Counted from the stretch's first letter, positions 1-6,105 are shown. The stretch is 11,181 bases of DNA from Deltaproteobacteria bacterium (GCA_016874945.1 VGSO01000064.1:1-11181); one strand, 5' to 3'. The notes: generated from the sequence alone by a model not told the origin. A program made the numbers and translations.

Positions 1-187
1 CTTGCGCCATAGCTTATCAATTATGATATTTTAGAGAAAACCAAGCAGGAGCTTGGGAAATAGACATTCATGAGCCTTTGGCTCACTCAAAATCGTGAAA
101 AGTATTGGTAGCACATCGCGGCCTTTTGCCGCAACCAAATGATATTATTTCTCGCCAAGGCGCAAAGGGCGCCAAGGAAAAATGCAG

Positions 188-204
188 GGTGGGCACTGCC
201 CACC
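188..204. repeat. Short palindrome, GGTGGGC stem
   Basis: Perfect inverted repeat: 188-194 pairs with 198-204 around a 3-base loop. It lies in a gene gap with other unrelated palindromes and has no T-rich tail on either strand. It is best read as a dispersed intergenic palindrome; the copy number in the genome cannot be seen from here. Confidence 0.5.
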
Positions 205-273
205 ATTTCCTTTCCTAAATCAGTAGGTTAACAACGAATTCTTGTTGAAAAAACCAGAAACTCGGATTCAGTA

Positions 274-295
274 GCACAGGCTTTCCAGCCTGTGC
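274..295. repeat. Palindromic repeat, GCACAGGCT stem
   Basis: Perfect 9-bp inverted repeat: 274-282 pairs with 287-295, loop TTCC. It ends four bases before the GTG at 299, which opens the longest version of the downstream frame. That supports reading the DNA between 274 and 361 as repeat material rather than the start of the gene. There is no T run, so a terminator role is not supported. Confidence 0.6.
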
Positions 296-319
296 AATGT
301 GAGTACTTTCGGGGCGGAC

Positions 320-361
320 AAAACTCAAAACTCGAAACTTGAAACTCGAAACGCAAAACTT
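320..361. repeat. Heptanucleotide tandem array, six units
   Basis: Six consecutive 7-base units in unbroken phase: AAAACTC, AAAACTC, GAAACTT, GAAACTC, GAAACGC, AAAACTT. The array ends 24 bases before the proposed ATG of the aldehyde-dehydrogenase-like gene. The upstream open frame runs through it and would give a Lys/Glu/Thr/Asn-rich N-terminus with no family counterpart, which is why the start was moved to 386. Related arrays occur in six other places in the window. Confidence 0.8.
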
Positions 362-385
362 TTCGAAGCTGACCTAAAGAGAAAG

Positions 386-1564
386 ATGCTGGAACTCAAA
401 GCGCGGTTGGAACTACTGCAGGAATTGGCGGAGCGGCTGATCCGCCGGCGGGGGGACCTGGTGGCCGCGGCCGGCGCGGACATGGGCGCGCCCTCCGCCA
501 TCGCCGGTATCGAAGTGGACTTGGCCGCAGACTACCTTAAGACCCTGGAGGTGGAAGTCCCCAACGTCGCCGGCAAAGCCCCCTACGGCACGGTGGCCGC
601 CATCTTTCCCTACGACGCCCCGCCGGTCATGCTGGCCCGGGTGGGCGGCTCCGCCATCCTGGGAGGCAACCGTTTCCGGTTCAGCCTGTCTTCCCAGACC
701 CCCCGGGCGGCCCGGCTGCTGGCGGAGGTGGTGGCGCCTTTCCCGGAGTTTGAGGCGGTGACGGAAGGGGACAACCGCGGCTTCGGGGAAGACTGCGTCC
801 GGGACCCGGAAGTCCGGGTCTTCTTCATCTCCGGGGGCGGCGAGGTGGGGGCGGCCTACGCCGAAAAAGCCCCGGCCTTTGACAAGCTCATCTTTGCCGG
901 GCCCAGCGGGCTGCCGCCGTTGATCCTGTTTAAGGACGCGCCCCTGGACGCCGCGGTGCCCTTCATGGTGCGCCGGGCTTTTTTGAACGGGGGCCAGTAC
1001 TGCACCTGCATTAAGAGGGCTTACATCCACCGGGATCTTTATCCCGAGGCCCAAAAGCGGATCCTGGCCATGATGCCGGAAATCAAAGTGGGCGATCCCC
1101 GGGACCCCGGGACCTGGATCGGCCCCCTCAAGGTGGCCCGGACCCGGGCGCTGTTGGACCGGTTTTTGGAAGTCCTTGGCGAAGCTGAATTCTTGTGGCC
1201 TTACCGCCGCGCCGGGGAGTGGCAGGGGCCGTTCCTGGTGGAGACCACCGGGCCTCCCGATGTGGAGCTGTTCGGTCCGTTTCTGGCCCTGTGCCCGGTG
1301 GCCGATGATGAGGAGGCCGCGGCCCAGGCGCTTCAGAGCCGCTACCCCTTCCTGGTGGCCTTTTTCGGGACCCCGCCGGCCGGCGCCCGGGAGCAATTCG
1401 CCGCCAACTTCGGCATGGTCTATGACAACCCCGATTTTCTCTTCACCCCCCTGCGCCTGCCCTTCGGCGGCCGGGGGGCCAGCGGCTGGATTCTGGAGAA
1501 CCGCGACGGCCGGCTGGTTAAACGGGACGGGGCGTTTATGTACAGCGTGGAGCTGGTTAAATAA
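386..1564 (+). CDS. Divergent, shortened aldehyde dehydrogenase family protein
   Basis: Aldehyde dehydrogenase superfamily protein of 392 residues, shorter than the usual 450-500. Counting from the ATG at 386, the thiol nucleophile motif NGGQYC is intact (Cys206), and so is the cofactor-side glutamate in ELFGP (Glu294) and a C-terminal PFGG..ASG motif (360-366). Other family hallmarks are altered by eye alignment: the PWN oxyanion motif reads PYD (Asp77), the KPSEQTP cofactor lysine is Ser100, the FTGS loop reads FISGGG, and the general-base ELGG glutamate is replaced near Gly172. It may therefore be an acyl-transfer or esterase-like variant, a reductase, or a non-catalytic relative; the substrate is not predictable. 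The frame is open back to a GTG at 299, but that part is palindrome flank and heptamer repeat, while 386 is preceded by an AAAGAGAAAG purine tract. Endonuclease V follows on the same strand. Confidence 0.8.
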   Translation: MLELKARLELLQELAERLIRRRGDLVAAAGADMGAPSAIAGIEVDLAADYLKTLEVEVPNVAGKAPYGTVAAIFPYDAPPVMLARVGGSAILGGNRFRFSLSSQTPRAARLLAEVVAPFPEFEAVTEGDNRGFGEDCVRDPEVRVFFISGGGEVGAAYAEKAPAFDKLIFAGPSGLPPLILFKDAPLDAAVPFMVRRAFLNGGQYCTCIKRAYIHRDLYPEAQKRILAMMPEIKVGDPRDPGTWIGPLKVARTRALLDRFLEVLGEAEFLWPYRRAGEWQGPFLVETTGPPDVELFGPFLALCPVADDEEAAAQALQSRYPFLVAFFGTPPAGAREQFAANFGMVYDNPDFLFTPLRLPFGGRGASGWILENRDGRLVKRDGAFMYSVELVK

Positions 1565-1674
1565 TCCACAGATTACACCGATTTCACAGAATTAAAAAAA
1601 TTCTCGTTCCCAGGCTTAACTTGGGAACGAGAACTGTATGAAATCCGTGCCAATCTGTGTAATCTGTGGATTAT
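1561..1674. repeat. Nested palindromic element with 18-bp terminal inverted repeats
   Basis: A perfect 18-bp inverted repeat (1561-1578 and 1657-1674) encloses a second perfect palindrome (1601-1633). The left arm begins inside the stop codon of the aldehyde-dehydrogenase-like gene and the right arm ends six bases before the proposed endonuclease V start. Imperfect similarity continues inward beyond the 18 bp (cacagatta.. and cacagattgg.. on the two sides). It has no coding capacity. The structure fits a miniature inverted-repeat insertion or a palindromic intergenic repeat; a transcript across it could fold into a long hairpin. Confidence 0.7.
1601..1633 (-). terminator. Inner hairpin with T7 tail on the minus strand
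   Basis: Perfect 12-bp stem (1601-1612 with 1622-1633) and a 9-base loop. On the - strand the stem is followed by seven T residues (complement of 1594-1600), which is the layout of an intrinsic terminator for leftward transcription. On the + strand there is no T run. The only - strand gene to the right that could use it is the small Cys-rich gene at 2275-2544, about 640 bases away, so it may be just part of the repeat element. Confidence 0.4.
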
Positions 1675-1679
1675 GGATT

Positions 1680-2354
1680 ATGCTTTTATCCCATTCCTGG
1701 CCCCATACTTATCAGGAGGCGATAGCCCTCCAGGAGGTCCTGCGCCATCGGGTGCTGTTGACCCCGCTGCCCCGGCCGCCCCGTCTGGTGGGGGGCGCGG
1801 ACGCCATCTGCGACAAAGAGGACCACCGCATTTTCGGCGCCATCGCGGTTTATCGCTACCCCGAGCTGGAGCTGGTGGAAGAGGCGGGCCTGGCGGGAGA
1901 TTGCCCCTTCCCGTACCGCACCGGGCTCCTGAGCTTCCGCGAAGTGCCCATTCTGGTGGCAGTCTTTGAGAAATTGCAGCATCCGCCGGACGTGCTCCTG
2001 GTGGACGGCCAGGGCATCGCCCATCCCCGGGGCCTGGGGCTGGCGGCGCACCTGGGGCTGGCCCTGGACCTGCCCACCGTCGGGGTGGCCAAATCCCGGC
2101 TGGTGGGCCAGGGAGATGAGCCGGACGGGCGCGCCGGGGCATCCAGTCCGTTAATCTGGCAAGGCAAGGTGGTGGGTTTGATTCTGCGGACGGCAGAAAA
2201 TAGAAAACCCCTCTACCTCTCCCCGGGGCATCGCATCACCCTGGAAGAGGCCCGGGGCATCACTATGGGCTGTGTCAGGCGGTACCGGATCCCGGTCCCT
2301 TTACGGCAAGCCGACCTTCTAAGCCGGCGACTGCGGGCTCAAGCGCAACGCTAA
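1680..2354 (+). CDS. nfi: Endonuclease V (deoxyinosine 3' endonuclease)
   Basis: Endonuclease V cleaves the strand one base 3' of deoxyinosine and so starts repair of deaminated adenine; it acts alone, needs Mg2+, and is cytoplasmic. From the ATG at 1680 the product has 224 residues, matching the family (about 223 in E. coli). The RNase H-like core is recognisable: VGGAD with metal ligand Asp41, LSFREVP with Glu88, LLVDGQGIAHPRGLG with Asp109, PTVGVAKSRL (132-141) and LSPGHRITLEEA (180-191). The frame opens earlier, at 1638, but those 14 codons are encoded by the right arm of the palindromic element and have no family counterpart. No strong Shine-Dalgarno precedes 1680, so expression may depend on the upstream gene. 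The 3' end overlaps a convergent small gene by 80 bases. Confidence 0.93.
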   Translation: MLLSHSWPHTYQEAIALQEVLRHRVLLTPLPRPPRLVGGADAICDKEDHRIFGAIAVYRYPELELVEEAGLAGDCPFPYRTGLLSFREVPILVAVFEKLQHPPDVLLVDGQGIAHPRGLGLAAHLGLALDLPTVGVAKSRLVGQGDEPDGRAGASSPLIWQGKVVGLILRTAENRKPLYLSPGHRITLEEARGITMGCVRRYRIPVPLRQADLLSRRLRAQAQR

Positions 2355-2544
2355 CCGCAGCGCCCAGGTTCCCCCGAACCTGGCTGCCTTCGCTCAGCAG
2401 CTTGTCCCGGCCAAGCGGACAGAAGGGATAATGGCAATTATTGCACTGCTGGCGCAGGGCATCCCATTCCAGCCACGGACAATTCTGGCAAATCTCCTCA
2501 ATCTCCCCATTGAGGCAGATTCTCCCCACATCCCCAAAATTCAT
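2275..2544 (-). CDS. Small Cys-rich putative metal-binding protein
   Basis: An 89-residue product of no recognised family. The N-terminal half looks real: Cys10, Cys19, Cys22, Cys34, Cys37 and Cys42 form two CxxC pairs plus two more cysteines, in a context rich in Trp, Asn and His, suggesting a Zn ribbon or small Fe-S site. An AGGTAG purine run lies just upstream of the ATG at 2544. From about residue 53 the sequence becomes low-complexity (Gly/Ala/Val) because the frame runs through a hairpin (2364-2383) and then antisense through the last 80 bases of endonuclease V. A lost stop codon or a frameshift near 2385-2400 would explain this, so the true C-terminus may be shorter. The ORF alone does not prove expression. 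Confidence 0.55.
   Translation of the reverse strand: MNFGDVGRICLNGEIEEICQNCPWLEWDALRQQCNNCHYPFCPLGRDKLLSEGSQVRGNLGAAVSVALEPAVAGLEGRLAVKGPGSGTA
2364..2383. repeat. Hairpin after endonuclease V
   Basis: Perfect 8-bp stem (2364-2371 with 2376-2383), loop CCCC, nine bases after the endonuclease V stop codon. No T run follows on either strand, so it does not meet the intrinsic-terminator pattern, although its position could protect mRNA ends. It also lies inside the C-terminal part of the antisense Cys-rich frame. Confidence 0.5.
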
Positions 2545-2888
2545 CAGACTACCTGGAATTATTATTTTCTAAATCATCGTTAAATAAAAGATAAACAAAG
2601 TCAAACCATTTTTTCATATTTCATTGGAAATGAGAAAATATGGCGACGAATCAACCAATATGCCGAATTTGTGCCGAGGTATTCGGTAATGCGGCCTGGC
2701 AAGCCGGTAATCTTGCGAAAAAGGTTTATTTCGACTAACCTATGCGATGATGGCCTCCAGAAAAAGAGGCTCAACCAACCATGGGGGGCAAAGGCGGCCT
2801 CGGCGGGGCGGGATCGCGGATGTTGTCATGACCTGAAGGGCATGGAAGCCTGGGTAAGAGATTCTCCAAGACGAAAGGGAAATTCGAC
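2545..2888. other. Gene-poor gap upstream of the radical SAM gene
   Basis: The left part (2545-2640) is AT-rich and should contain the - strand promoter of the Cys-rich gene, but no convincing -35/-10 pair could be fixed. The right part (2770-2888) is GC-rich and holds only very short frames. A candidate 32-codon peptide at 2640-2738 is listed separately. No riboswitch consensus, including a cobalamin B12 box, was recognised despite the B12-binding product downstream. Confidence 0.5.
2640..2738 (+). CDS. Candidate 32-residue peptide with a CxxC motif
   Basis: Very short frame beginning MATNQPICRICAEVF and ending KKVYFD, with Cys8 and Cys11 forming CxxC. Codon use looks plausible (gcg gcc tgg caa gcc ggt aat), and GAG lies a few bases before the ATG, but the ribosome site is weak. 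It is read in the same direction as the radical SAM gene, about 150 bases upstream. It may be a genuine small protein, a leader peptide, a fragment of an older gene, or chance. No family is recognised. Confidence 0.25.
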   Translation: MATNQPICRICAEVFGNAAWQAGNLAKKVYFD

Positions 2889-4373
2889 ATGGATGTCACT
2901 TTAATCAGTGTGAGCGGCAGACTCGCATGTGATGGCATTCGACTGATATCATCGCTTCTTAAAAAAGCCGGACACCGGGTGACGAACGTGTATCTGGCCC
3001 GACGGGAACCCGACTATGAACTGCACGAATTGGAAAGATTGGGTGACATTTTAAAAAACACTGATCTGGTGATGATGGCGGTGTACAGTAATTACTTCGG
3101 CAGGGCCATTCGGATCACCGATCTGATTCATCAAAGATTTCCAGGACTAAAAGTGGTTTGGGGGGGGCCCCACTGCATCGCCACCCCGGAATTGAGCCTC
3201 AAGTACGCCGACGCCGTCTGCTTCTCCGAGGGCGATGAGGCCGTCGTGGAGTTGGTGAACCGCTTGGCTGCCGGCCAGGATTACCTAAATATCCCCAATA
3301 TGGCTTTCAGGGTGAACGGCTCTTATGTCGCCAACCCGGTGTTGCCCCCTTTTTCCGATTTAGACAGCCTGCCTTATTACGACTACGGCCTGGATGACCA
3401 ATTCCTGTTGGATGGCGAATTGCTGCCCCTGACCATGGATAAGGTCAAAACGCTTACCCAACAATATCCTTTTTATGTGCCCACCCTCTACTTTCTCACC
3501 TCCCGGGGCTGTCCCCACGAATGCTCTTACTGCAACAATTGCCGGTATGTGTCAATGTTTGGCAAGAACGTGATGCGGTTTTACAGCGTCCATCGCCTCA
3601 TTGCCGAGATCAAGCACACCCTGGCCGTCCTGCCTTTCGTGGAATTCATTGTGTTCGGCGACGATGATTTCCTGGCCAGACCCTATAAGCAGCTGGAAGC
3701 CTTTGCGGTGCGGTACCGGAAGGAAATCGGCCTGCCTTTCGGCGCCGCCGCCAGCCCCCGAACCTATAGTAAAGATAAAATAGAACTCCTGTTGGACAGC
3801 GGCTTGACCACGTTTAACCTGGGGGTCCAGTCGGGAAGCCAACGGGTGGTTACGGAAGTCTATAATAGAAAAATCTCTCTGGAAAAGACCAACAGCGTCA
3901 TCCAGGAGATCGCTCCTTATGTGGATACGAGGGATCTTACGGTTATCGTGGACTTTATCATTGACAATCCCTATGAGACTAAAGATGACATAATCCAAAC
4001 CTATAACTACCTGCTGAATCTCCCGCGGCGCTTTAAACCGAATCTGTTCTATTTATCCTTTTATCCGGGTACGCCCATTTACGACCGCGCCGTAAAGGAC
4101 GGCTTGATTAAGGAGGCGGACGAAGGGATCTTCCGGTCGTACACCGGGAGTTCCATAAGGTATCAGAAGAACTACGAAACCTTCCTCGTCCTGTGGCTGC
4201 GCCTTGCCCGGCTGCACCCCCAACTGCAGAAGATTCCCGGGTGGGTGTTCCGCCTCCTGGGGAGCCATCCCGTAAGAAAACTGGCGTCCCTACTTCCCGA
4301 TTCCATTTACGAAAAAGGCGCCAATGCCTTGCAGCTTCGGATGGCGTGGGAGAAGAAGGGAAAGCGCAGGTAA
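2889..4373 (+). CDS. B12-binding domain radical SAM protein
   Basis: A 494-residue protein with the usual B12-binding/radical SAM order. Residues 1-150 form a Rossmann-like cobalamin-binding domain (VVWGGPH motif, then FSEGDEAVVELV), without the DxHxxG axial-histidine motif, as is common in this class. The radical SAM core follows with the cluster motif SRGCPHECSYC: Cys208, Cys212 and Cys215 bind the [4Fe-4S] cluster. GVQSGSQRV and FYPGTPIYDRA are typical of the core. The C-terminal about 100 residues are basic and helical-looking, with no known domain. Such enzymes often methylate or rearrange unactivated carbons in lipids, pigments or peptides; nothing beside it reveals the substrate. AAAGGGAAA precedes the ATG at good spacing. 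It is a single-gene unit and its base composition looks less GC-rich than the metabolic block, suggesting accessory content. Confidence 0.88.
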   Translation: MDVTLISVSGRLACDGIRLISSLLKKAGHRVTNVYLARREPDYELHELERLGDILKNTDLVMMAVYSNYFGRAIRITDLIHQRFPGLKVVWGGPHCIATPELSLKYADAVCFSEGDEAVVELVNRLAAGQDYLNIPNMAFRVNGSYVANPVLPPFSDLDSLPYYDYGLDDQFLLDGELLPLTMDKVKTLTQQYPFYVPTLYFLTSRGCPHECSYCNNCRYVSMFGKNVMRFYSVHRLIAEIKHTLAVLPFVEFIVFGDDDFLARPYKQLEAFAVRYRKEIGLPFGAAASPRTYSKDKIELLLDSGLTTFNLGVQSGSQRVVTEVYNRKISLEKTNSVIQEIAPYVDTRDLTVIVDFIIDNPYETKDDIIQTYNYLLNLPRRFKPNLFYLSFYPGTPIYDRAVKDGLIKEADEGIFRSYTGSSIRYQKNYETFLVLWLRLARLHPQLQKIPGWVFRLLGSHPVRKLASLLPDSIYEKGANALQLRMAWEKKGKRR

Positions 4374-4430
4374 TCGGGATATGCGGATCATCTCGCCATT
4401 TTCATGGCTGCGAGTGTCATCGCTTCACTC

Positions 4431-4541
4431 ATACCAAGTCGCAACCAAACGGCAAATTGGGGCGTGATTTATCACGCCCGCCATTACGGGCGCAATAAAT
4501 TGCGCCCCTACGACAATAGCCTTTTGAATGCACCTTGGTAT
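4431..4541. mobile_element. MITE-like 111-bp element with two internal hairpins
   Basis: The ends form imperfect inverted repeats: 4431-4453 against the complement of 4519-4541 matches at 18 of 23 positions, with the outer 8 bases (ATACCAAG) perfect. Inside are two back-to-back palindromes, 4460-4467/4472-4479 (stem GGGCGTGA, loop TTTA) and 4488-4495/4500-4507 (stem GGGCGCAA, loop TAAA). There is no coding capacity. If the element is taken as TACCAAG to CTTGGTA, a TCA triplet abuts both sides, a possible 3-bp target duplication that could also be chance. A sequence resembling one end recurs at 6030-6050, supporting a dispersed family. Confidence 0.6.
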
Positions 4542-4590
4542 CAGAATGACAAACTCTCGGCTATGGGAGTTTTCCCCTGCCGGTTAGTTG

Positions 4591-4604
4591 GCCCCCTTCC
4601 CCAA
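4591..4604. repeat. 14-base direct repeat, copy 1
   Basis: GCCCCCTTCCCCAA occurs here and again at 4703-4716, 112 bases apart in the same orientation. The second copy sits just past the icd stop codon. The similarity extends weakly on both sides. A local duplication of the icd 3' flank is one explanation. Confidence 0.55.
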
Positions 4605-4671
4605 TTATACTTGATTCCCTTTCAAATGCAACAAATACAATTTGTAACTTATTGGTATTCCAGGTTTTCCT

Positions 4672-4694
4672 AACCGAAAACCGAAAACCGAAAA
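4672..4694. repeat. Heptanucleotide tandem array, AACCGAA units
   Basis: Three full AACCGAA units in phase (4672-4678, 4679-4685, 4686-4692) plus a partial unit, 26 bases beyond the icd stop on the downstream side. The same unit forms the array at 6163-6197 just after the sucD stop codon, so both genes end next to the same repeat in the same orientation. Confidence 0.75.
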
Positions 4695-4702
4695 CGGTAT
4701 TA

Positions 4703-4716
4703 GCCCCCTTCCCCAA
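4703..4716. repeat. 14-base direct repeat, copy 2
   Basis: Second copy of the repeat found at 4591-4604. It lies immediately downstream of the icd stop codon. Confidence 0.55.
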
Positions 4717-4719
4717 ATA

Positions 4720-5949
4720 TTACCCCATATTCTCAATCAGCGCCTGGCCGAAGCCGGAGCAGGAGACTTCCCGGGCGCCGGGGAGGAGGCGGGCCAGGTC
4801 GTAGGTGGCCACGCCGGATTGCAGGGTCCGGGGCAGGGCCTGGTGGATGAGCGCCGCCGCCTCCTGCCAGCCCAGGTATTCCAGCAGCAGGGCCCCCGAA
4901 AGGATAACGGAGCAAGGGTTGACCTTGTCCTGGCCGGCATACTTGGGGGCGCTGCCGTGGGTGGCCTCGAAAATGGCGCACTCGTCCCCGATGTTGGCCC
5001 CGGGGGCCATCCCCAGACCCCCCACCTGGGCCGCCAGGGCGTCGGAGATGTAGTCGCCGTTCAAGTTGGGGGTGGCGATGACCTGGTACTCGTCGGGCCG
5101 GAGCAACACCTGCTGGAAGAGGTTGTCCGCCAGGCGGTCTTTGAGCAGGGTTTTCCCCGGAGGGAGCTTCCCCTGGTGGCGGGCGGCCATTTCGGCTTCG
5201 GACACCACCCGGTCGCCGAATTCCAGGGCGACTTCATAGCCCCAATTCTGGAAGGCGCCCTCGGTATATTTCATGATGTTCCCCTTGTGCATCAGGGTGA
5301 CGGAGGCCCGGCCCTGGTTCAGGGCGAATTTCAGGGCCATGCGGATAAGGCGCTTGCTGCACCGTTCGGTCATGGGCTTGATGCCGATGGCCGCGGCCGG
5401 GTCCACGTGGCAGCCCAGTTCGGCGTTGAGGAATTGAATGAGACGCTGGGCCTCTGGGCTGTGGGCTTCCCATTCAATGCCGGCGTACACGTCTTCGGTA
5501 TTTTCCCGGAAAACGCACATATCGATCTTTTCCGGTTCCTTTAAAGGGCTGGGCACCCCGGCATAGTAGCGCACCGGACGGATACAGGCGTACAGGTCCA
5601 GCACCTGGCGCAGGGTGACGTTAAGGGACCGGAAACCGCCGCCGATGGGAGTGGTGAGGGGGCCTTTGAGGGCCACCCGATATTCCCGGAGCGCGGTCAA
5701 ACTTTCCACCGGCAGGTAGCTACCCGTGCGTTTAAAGGCCTTTTCCCCGGCCAGGATTTCCTGCCAGGCGATTTCTTTCCCGCCGCCGTAAGCCTTGGCC
5801 ACCGCCGCGTCCAGTACCGGCTGGGCGGCGCGCCAGATGTCCGGGCCGGTGCCGTCGCCTTCGATGAACAGCACGATGGGCCGGTCCGGAACGGTAAGGC
5901 CCCTGGCGGCGCTGCCCGTTACTTTTCCGGGTTCAGTATGATGGGGCAT
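4720..5949 (-). CDS. icd: Isocitrate dehydrogenase, NADP-dependent
   Basis: Oxidative decarboxylation of isocitrate to 2-oxoglutarate in the TCA cycle, or the reductive reverse in some anaerobes; a cytoplasmic homodimer. The 409-residue product matches the E. coli-type enzyme (416). Visible motifs: GDGTGPDI (31-38), the substrate loop RSLNVTLRQ with Ser108, Asn110 and Arg114, IRPVRYY with Arg124, FRENTEDVYAGIEW (147-160) with Arg148, MHKGNIMKYTEG with Lys222, and GDYISDA with Asp299 and Asp303. KYAGQDKVNP (336-345) contains the Lys-Tyr pair that marks NADP preference in the E. coli enzyme. Ser108 corresponds to the serine phosphorylated by AceK in enterics; no kinase gene is in the window. 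GAGG lies about 8 bases before the ATG. A terminator at 6106-6129 separates it from sucD, so separate transcription is likely. Confidence 0.95.
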   Translation of the reverse strand: MPHHTEPGKVTGSAARGLTVPDRPIVLFIEGDGTGPDIWRAAQPVLDAAVAKAYGGGKEIAWQEILAGEKAFKRTGSYLPVESLTALREYRVALKGPLTTPIGGGFRSLNVTLRQVLDLYACIRPVRYYAGVPSPLKEPEKIDMCVFRENTEDVYAGIEWEAHSPEAQRLIQFLNAELGCHVDPAAAIGIKPMTERCSKRLIRMALKFALNQGRASVTLMHKGNIMKYTEGAFQNWGYEVALEFGDRVVSEAEMAARHQGKLPPGKTLLKDRLADNLFQQVLLRPDEYQVIATPNLNGDYISDALAAQVGGLGMAPGANIGDECAIFEATHGSAPKYAGQDKVNPCSVILSGALLLEYLGWQEAAALIHQALPRTLQSGVATYDLARLLPGAREVSCSGFGQALIENMG

Positions 5950-5963
5950 GTTTCCCTCGTTAG

Positions 5964-5998
5964 GAGTTTCGAGTTTTAAGTTTCGAGTTTCTAGTTAA
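5964..5998. repeat. Heptanucleotide tandem array, GAGTTTC-type units
   Basis: Five 7-base units in phase: GAGTTTC, GAGTTTT, AAGTTTC, GAGTTTC, TAGTTAA. The array starts 15 bases upstream of the icd start codon, next to its ribosome site, so it lies in the 5' leader of icd mRNA. Its units are the complement type of those at 320-361. Confidence 0.75.
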
Positions 5999-6029
5999 AA
6001 GAACCTGGGATTTTAAATTATCCATGATT

Positions 6030-6050
6030 TTCTGGAATGCAACCTGGTAT
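6030..6050. repeat. Solo sequence resembling one end of the MITE-like element
   Basis: The sequence ending GGAATGCAACCTGGTAT resembles the right end of the element at 4519-4541 (gaatgcaccttggtat). No matching opposite end is seen nearby, so this could be a remnant, a solo end, or chance similarity. It lies between the sucD terminator and icd. Confidence 0.35.
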
Positions 6051-6105
6051 AATTTCGCTTATTTTCGCCGGGGTTGCAACTATTCCGCGGAAATTTGCCG
6101 CCATT

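Larger units (their letters stand above)
1..385. other. Non-coding leader region with five short palindromes
   Basis: No credible coding sequence is seen before position 386. The stretch carries perfect short inverted repeats at 41-56 (6-bp stem, loop AGGA), 71-85 (6-bp stem, loop TTT), 118-132 (5-bp stem), 188-204 (7-bp stem, loop ACT) and 274-295 (9-bp stem, loop TTCC). An 8-base direct repeat, cgccaagg, occurs at 153-160 and 170-177. A heptamer array occupies 320-361. None of the hairpins is followed by a clear T run, so they look like dispersed repeats rather than terminators. No promoter could be assigned with confidence. Confidence 0.6.
4374..4719. other. Intergenic region between convergent radical SAM and icd genes
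   Basis: Tail-to-tail gap of about 350 bases with no credible gene. It contains the 111-bp inverted-repeat element (4431-4541), a weak 5-bp hairpin (4631-4635 with 4641-4645), a heptamer array (4672-4694) and a 14-base direct repeat (4591-4604 and 4703-4716). No canonical hairpin plus T-run terminator is visible for either gene; the tandem hairpins of the element may serve instead. Confidence 0.6.

Noticed and set aside
299..385. Extended N-terminus of the aldehyde-dehydrogenase-like gene from a GTG start
   Set aside because: The added codons come from palindrome flank and the 7-base tandem array; no family counterpart, and a better purine-rich site precedes the ATG at 386.
413..1396. Long - strand open frame (327 codons) over the aldehyde-dehydrogenase-like gene
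   Set aside because: Antisense shadow with Arg/Gly/Pro-rich composition and no motifs; GC-rich codon bias removes stops on the other strand.
1638..1679. Extended N-terminus of endonuclease V
   Set aside because: The 14 extra codons are the right arm of the palindromic element; the 224-residue form from 1680 matches the family length.
2770..2888. Cobalamin or other riboswitch before the radical SAM gene
   Set aside because: No B12 box or other conserved aptamer core could be matched by eye; GC-rich patches alone are not evidence.
2671..2904. + strand open frame of 77 codons before the radical SAM gene
   Set aside because: Arg/Lys-rich without features, and its end overlaps the radical SAM start in another frame.
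4404..4673. + strand open frame of 89 codons after the radical SAM gene
   Set aside because: Passes straight through the inverted-repeat element and has no ribosome site or protein-like core.
4819..5544. + strand open frame (241 codons) over icd
   Set aside because: Antisense of a confidently identified isocitrate dehydrogenase; no domain features.
6048..6053. TATAAT on the + strand as a promoter
   Set aside because: No usable -35 element and no + strand gene downstream before sucD; it lies in the solo repeat end.
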